This document shows positions 58,795-64,000 of a stretch of DNA of 64,000 bases, in pieces. This DNA comes from Hydractinia symbiolongicarpus. Lineage: Eukaryota; Cnidaria; Hydrozoa; Anthoathecata; Hydractiniidae. The notes beneath the pieces were generated by a model that was not told where the DNA came from, ran no database searches, and saw only the letters and a list, made by a program, of their open reading frames with translations. How positions within the stretch are numbered: the stretch's first letter is position 1; the number at the start of each line of letters is the position of its first letter. The translations under genes were made by a program, and so were the position numbers. The DNA is taken from assembly GCF_029227915.1 (NCBI RefSeq), contig NC_079878.1, forward strand, positions 23,523,501 through 23,587,500, written 5' to 3'.

Positions 58795-60596
58795 TTTAAT
58801 AACACACATTATGCTCCATTAGGTCCTTAATTAAAATTCTACTCATTTTTCTACCATTTTATTCTCCCTACTTTGAAAAATCATTTGTAATAACCAATTT
58901 CACTCAAAAAAATAAAACAGGATGCAATTGTCTGAAGTTTACCTCTGAGAAGTTTCCTTTGTTTCTATAGAGCTTTTACATTGTAAAAACCTGTTTTTAC
59001 AAATTGTATAATGTTTTATACTGATGGTAAAGACAAATATCATTAAATTGTAAGAAGAAAAATCCTTCTGTTTCCTTATCATGTAAGCAGGACATTGGTT
59101 TAAAAAAAAGTAATGCCATTGTAACCAAATATAAAGCATATGTTTATGCAAATTCGATTACACTAGAGCTACAAGCAAAAATATTCCTGAATAAACCTGA
59201 ATAGTACTTTAAATCCGGGTTGCAAAAAAAAAGTCAGATAATTGGCGAATGATAAATTCTTGAAGAAGAAAAGGGAGCACCATCCAATCATAAAATAGTT
59301 TTTCAGTTTTGTTGCAAAATGTAATACAATGCACGTTTTTCCTTAAAGTTAAATTAAAGAGAAACGTCTGTGCTTGACATTTCAATACAAAAAGTATATT
59401 GTAAATATTAATTTTATATACAGTGTCAAATTTAAAGTTCTTTCACAGCCACAGGTACATAAATTCATTTTTAATATATCTAATGTTACGATTTTTATTC
59501 TGGATAACTACTATTCCAAAAAGGATTGACATCTTTTGCACTGTTGCATAATCTAAAGTAAGTGACATACTTGCTATAGTGTAAAAAAAGGAGAAGTAGA
59601 GAAGCTTGGTTTTTAGTTATATTTGCTTCAATAATGAGTGTTTTGTTTTGTTTAATCAAGAAAGTCAAAGAAAAATACTTTACCTTTTTTCTTACAAGTT
59701 TTTGTAATAAAAGTCTTTGTATAAAGCTAATTTTAAGTGTCTTTAGAAAACATGAGATAATTATCACTTTGCAACGATGATGAAGACATTTTATTTTATT
59801 GGGTACTGGTCATTTTATAAAAGACTTTATTTATTTTTAAAGAATGCTTGGGCTGATTTTATAGTCACTTGTTTTTTAAATGAATTGTATGCTAGTCGTT
59901 TAAGCCTGTGAGAAAATCCACTTACATGGAGGAACAATAAAAAAGATTTTTTATTTAAATTTTAATGACATCAGCAATTATTAACAAAAAAATATTGTAT
60001 AGAACCTGAAATACTAATCAAAATAATGTCACAAAAGGTTATAACAATAATTTTTTCAACTATATCAAAGGAAAATAAACACATTCACTTTGCCTGTTAC
60101 AGACACGTGGACACTGGGTCTGTGTTATTTATATATAGGTATAGCAGTCGTTTTCACTTGTTTCTTTTTCAATTTTAACAAAATAAAAATTCCATAAAAA
60201 GTAAAAATAAACAAATAAATCAAAAATAGTATCCCTGCAACTCTTTTTTAACAATGTCTTTAGAGAGTCACAAGTCTAAAATGTAAACAATGTTATAAGC
60301 TAGTGAAAGAATACACTGGAATTTACCCATTACTACTTGTACCATTCTCAGTAGACCTTAGACAGCTATTTCCTAACCGGAATTTATCTGGAATTTTCTA
60401 ACCCATTGCATACGCTAACTATATTTACTCTAAGTGAATATGATTTCATTAATACCTCAAACCATGTTGATGAAAAACCCCATTTTATTCCTATTTTAGA
60501 TATATGAATTAGGCCCTGTAGTTCATGTGACTTATGCATCTTATTATCTTATGTGTAATCCTTGTTACTTTTAACTTATAGTTTTATTATATAAAA
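58795..60596. other. Intergenic upstream of SART1
   Basis: AT-rich. A degraded Helitron-like 3' end (GCTAGTCGTTTAAGCCTGTG) lies at about 59891-59930, minus orientation. The rest is the presumed SART1 promoter and 5' UTR; no defined motif. Confidence 0.35.
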
Positions 60597-63358
60597 ATGG
60601 GAAGCAGTAAAAAGAAAGATAAAAAGAAGAAGAAGAAGAGAACTCGCGATAGTGGAGATGATTCACCAGGGCGAAGTCGGGATAGTGAAAGAAAACGTGA
60701 TGATGCTCGCAAAAAAGATTCTTACCGCAAGAATATTCCTCAAACAGAAGAGTATGTATACGACTATAGTGGACAAGAAATAGTAGGAGGCTCAAGAGAT
60801 ATATCTCCTTCACCAGAGCAAGACTCGGATGATAAAGGTAGATACAGTGAGAGAAATAAAGAAAGGAGATATGAGAGAGGATCAAACCGAAGGGACAGAT
60901 CACGATCACCTTTACAGAATGATTACAGAAAAAGAGAGCTGACTCCTCCACCTCTGCCACCTGGAGTAGATTGGCCTTTTGAAGGCAAAACTCGACAAAG
61001 CAATGATAAAGTTGATTGGGAAAGCAAAGATGAGCAAAACAGGGACCGGGATTACCAGGATGAGGTGGATCGAAAATATAGGGAAAAAAAGAAAGAAGAA
61101 ATGAAAAGAAATGGTAAGTCAAGTGATGTCACAAGGCTAATCCAAAAAATAACCAAATATAACTTGGTTTTAACCATAACTTTTAATAAATAATTTTTAT
61201 CAATGGTCACACTGCCTAAATTAAGTTGCGCAAAGAGTATGCTAGAAAAGGTGTCACCTACATGAGATACCATTTTTTACGTTATTTTTCTGCATTAGAA
61301 GCACCTGATACAACGTCAACAAAAGAAAGTTTATCGCTAAGTATAGAAGAAACCAAGTATGTACCTTTTCATATATGTTCAAGCCAGAAATATTTTCTCT
61401 GTTACTTTATGCGTTATATATATTTTTACAGCAAATTGCGTGAAAAGCTTGGTTTAAAACCTTTAAAGATGGATTCTGATTCTAAAGATGGTTAGTTCTG
61501 GAATTTTTTTTCTATATGGATTTTATTTTGTAGCCCTTCTTTTAATTACAGATTATTCACAATTATGTTCTTTTTAGGATCAACAGAAGTATCATATGCT
61601 GACAGAGAAGATGTGCATAAACCAGCTACAAATATTTCTGAGAAGAAAACCACAGATAAGGTACAAAGTAGTTCAAGCCCTTTATTATTAACTGCTATTA
61701 TTGTGATATTATTGACCAAATGTATTTAATTGGAAAAGCTAGACCATTTACCGTTAGTAAAAGCAGAATTTTTTTACATGTTTTAAAAGCAGAATTTGAA
61801 TGCAATGCTATTGTTCTACAGTAGTTGTTTTTTTTTTTTTTTGGTTTATATTAATTTGGTGTATTGCTGGAGTGCTTAGACTATAGGAGTACATAGACTT
61901 ACATATTGAAAAATGTTGGGTAGTTGTGCAGTGAAGAAGCTTTATTTGTTATGTTCGTATTATTTCTTAACAGATACAAAGTGTGATTGTCTCGCTCATT
62001 CAATTCGCAAGTGAGCAAAATGCTATGATATGTATATGTACAAAAGATAAATAAAAATATAATCAAATATAATCAAAGGGAATTTCCAAATGCAGTATAA
62101 ATATCGTGCGTTATAATAATAATCAACTTTAATGACTCCTCACAGGATTCACTGGCATTAGCGACGTAAGTTTGAAGTTAGAAAGAATGCAATCACGTGC
62201 GTTTATCTTGTTTTCACGTACGGAATTCTTATAAAATATAAGATATGACATGTATAATAAAGTGATGAGATTACTCTTGCAAAAAAACATTTTCTTTTAT
62301 ATATATATAAAAATTGTGAATTTCGGTTTCTTTTATAACAGGTATTTTTATGGATTTTTCCTGTCTTTATATTATTTGTTGTAAATTTTGGTAATGTAAT
62401 AATTTCAGTTAGAGTTGTAGTACTGTAAAAGATAGCCTAATGCTGATATACTGGTGTTTTATAAACTTAAGGTTATACGTATGGTTATGTAGTGTTTAAT
62501 AAACTTCTTAACTACTATAGATGCGAGAAAAAATGGAAGCTATCCGTGAAAAAAGAAGAATACATCAAAAACTGCAGTAAGTATTTTTAAGTACAATAAA
62601 GAATTTATAAGTGCTAACAATTGCCACCTGATAATATTTTGGTTTTTAGGAGGATAATTTATTTAAGGAGCACTTATCCTAATTGTACAAGTTTTTTGGT
62701 CATAGGTAAAATTGTCTTAATAGTTCTGACCAAGTATCAGCAAGAAAAAATATTCCAAAATCTTAAACTAAAAGAAAAAGGAAATTTTAGACAACACCGT
62801 ATTTGAATGTGGTTCGAAAAAATTTCCTTGAGTAAAAATGAATAACTTTATTTTGGCTTAATATAACTGAGATAGCTGATACTCAAAATTTGGATAAGTG
62901 CGAGGGAGAGTGTTATTCAAGGGAGGGGAGGGGTGCTTATCAAAATTTTTAAGCCTTAAAGGTTAGTGCTTAATCAAGTGGAACTCAGGACGTGGAGTGG
63001 GTACTTCATTTTTTGTGGTATTAATATTTTGTTTATATTTGAGCTAAATAGTAAATAAATTTATAGATTTATTGATCTTTAAACCAGGTTCCCTCCAGTG
63101 CTTCACTCAATCAATTGACAATCTGTCAAACCAGAATTTTGAATTCTGATTATCATTGTGTAGTTGTGTCTGACAAGAATTAAAGACCCAATTTACAAGC
63201 AGCATGTTAGGGTATAGATATTCACACTTTTTAAAATTTTTTAATTTAGAAAAGTTAAAGGACTTGGTGACGATGATGATCCTGTCATTGACAGTGCTGC
63301 TGCCTGGGTTGTGAAATCTCGAATAAAAGAAAAAGAAAAAGAATTAGCAGCCATAAGG
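60597..63358 (+). CDS. SART1: SART1, U4/U6.U5 tri-snRNP-associated protein (5' part)
   Basis: Exons: 60597-61113, 61299-61356, 61432-61490, 61578-61660, 62521-62576 and 63250-63358. All have GT-AG borders with phases that close to 294 codons at the last donor; the gene runs past the window. SART1 (Snu66 in yeast) joins the spliceosome with the tri-snRNP in the nucleus. The protein opens with MGSSKKKDK as in human SART1 and continues with an Arg/Ser-Asp-rich tail. Then come the family signature SLSIEETNKLREKLGLKPL across two introns, MREKMEAIREKR, GLGDDDDPVIDSAAAW and a charged helix. The human protein is about 800 residues, so roughly a third is here. A short exon may be missing between 61660 and 62521 (for example near 62154-62173). 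Confidence 0.92.
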
Positions 63359-64000
63359 GTATGTGAGGTCTAGGAAGTGTCACATTTTTTTACACTATGT
63401 TCAGTTAAAGTAAAAAATCCAAAAAATATTGTTTTTATTATCATTGCATTTTTCTAAACCTTCGACTTTTATCAAGCAAATTTTCCTGAAATGACAAAAA
63501 GGACGATTTAAGATCAAGATTTTCTAAAAAATATCCTGATAAACAAAGAATTTTTCTATGAAACTATTTGTACTTTTTTTCTGAAAATATGTTTTGTCTT
63601 TTTGATTGGGATGACGAATTTATTTATTAAAATTGATGGGTGTATAGTATTGTGATATTCTCAAGTTTTATTAAGTACTTCTATTAATGTTATCAAAATT
63701 AAAATAAAGTTGATAGACCAGGCAAATGTAACAACAAATCTTTAGAAAGGTGACATGATTGTTCTCGATTTTGGATATTCCTCTTGTACTTTTATAGCCT
63801 TTGTAATAGTCCAAGAAATGCAGCGTATTTGTGCCATATATTTGGTGTCGATTTAATACATAATTTATTGATTAAAATTCCTAAATTCATTTAAACTTAA
63901 ATGACACTAATGGGTCAATGCATTGTTGATATTATTGAAATTTGTAAATATGTTCTTTGTACAGTGAGTTTCTTTCAAATTGTATAGTCAAGTCTTTTTA
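63359..64000 (+). other. SART1 intron, to the window edge
   Basis: It begins with the donor GTATGT after AGG at 63358. No further SART1 exon is readable before 64000. Confidence 0.7.

Noticed and set aside
60571-61122. 183-codon open frame on the minus strand
   Set aside because: It is the complement of SART1 exon 1; its Phe/Leu/Ser-rich composition reflects the Lys/Glu/Arg-rich sense strand.

Overview
This is a eukaryotic, animal-type genomic window. It is AT-rich and intron-bearing, with GT-AG introns, a eukaryotic tRNA gene with a poly-T stop, and a high load of diverse DNA transposons, rolling-circle elements, SINEs and one LINE. No ribosomal, mitochondrial or bacterial operon features are present. 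Gene content (SART1, a tandem-C2 synaptotagmin-like protein, an animal-style spermidine/spermine-family enzyme) together with THAP-DDE and SWIM transposon remnants suggests an early-branching metazoan, most likely a cnidarian. The species assignment is inference, not something the sequence states.

Genes from left to right. A one-exon synaptotagmin-like tandem C2 protein lies on the minus strand (0.7-2.1 kb). An eight-exon aminopropyltransferase of the spermidine synthase family lies on the plus strand (15.6-19.3 kb), and every splice phase closes to a 338-residue protein. A four-exon, 1442-residue long coiled-coil protein lies on the minus strand (23.2-29.5 kb), mostly in one 3.9-kb exon. A tRNA-Asn(GUU) gene is at 34.3 kb. 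A large S/T-P-rich, probably nuclear protein of unknown identity lies on the minus strand (37.4-40.7 kb, 5' end not found). The first six confidently readable exons of SART1, the U4/U6.U5 tri-snRNP factor, lie on the plus strand (60.6-63.4 kb) and run off the right edge. These are independent transcription units; nothing suggests an operon.

The rest is mainly mobile DNA. Short Helitron-like elements ending in a GC-rich hairpin plus CTAG occur at eight or more places. At 21.4-22.5 kb they form a head-to-tail array of six units in which two end types alternate. A decayed two-gene transposon at 12.7-13.9 kb has a THAP plus DDE transposase facing a SWIM zinc-finger protein, and carries two tRNA-derived SINE heads. 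At 43.3-47.7 kb a TA-flanked TIR element has been split by a hAT-like element with a 5-bp target duplication. Another 5-bp-duplication hAT-like element is at 56.4-57.5 kb, a TIR element with an eight-copy minisatellite at 55.1-56.1 kb, and a 5'-truncated LINE with an intact reverse transcriptase ORF at 49.8-51.5 kb.

The three signals most worth a second look are (1) two copies of a 92-96-nt sequence whose 9-bp terminal stems differ by paired compensatory changes, suggesting a structured RNA; (2) the alternating two-type Helitron-like array; and (3) three perfect TGACGTCA sites at exact 20-bp spacing. Splice sites and element borders were read by eye; no alignments, expression data or database searches were available.
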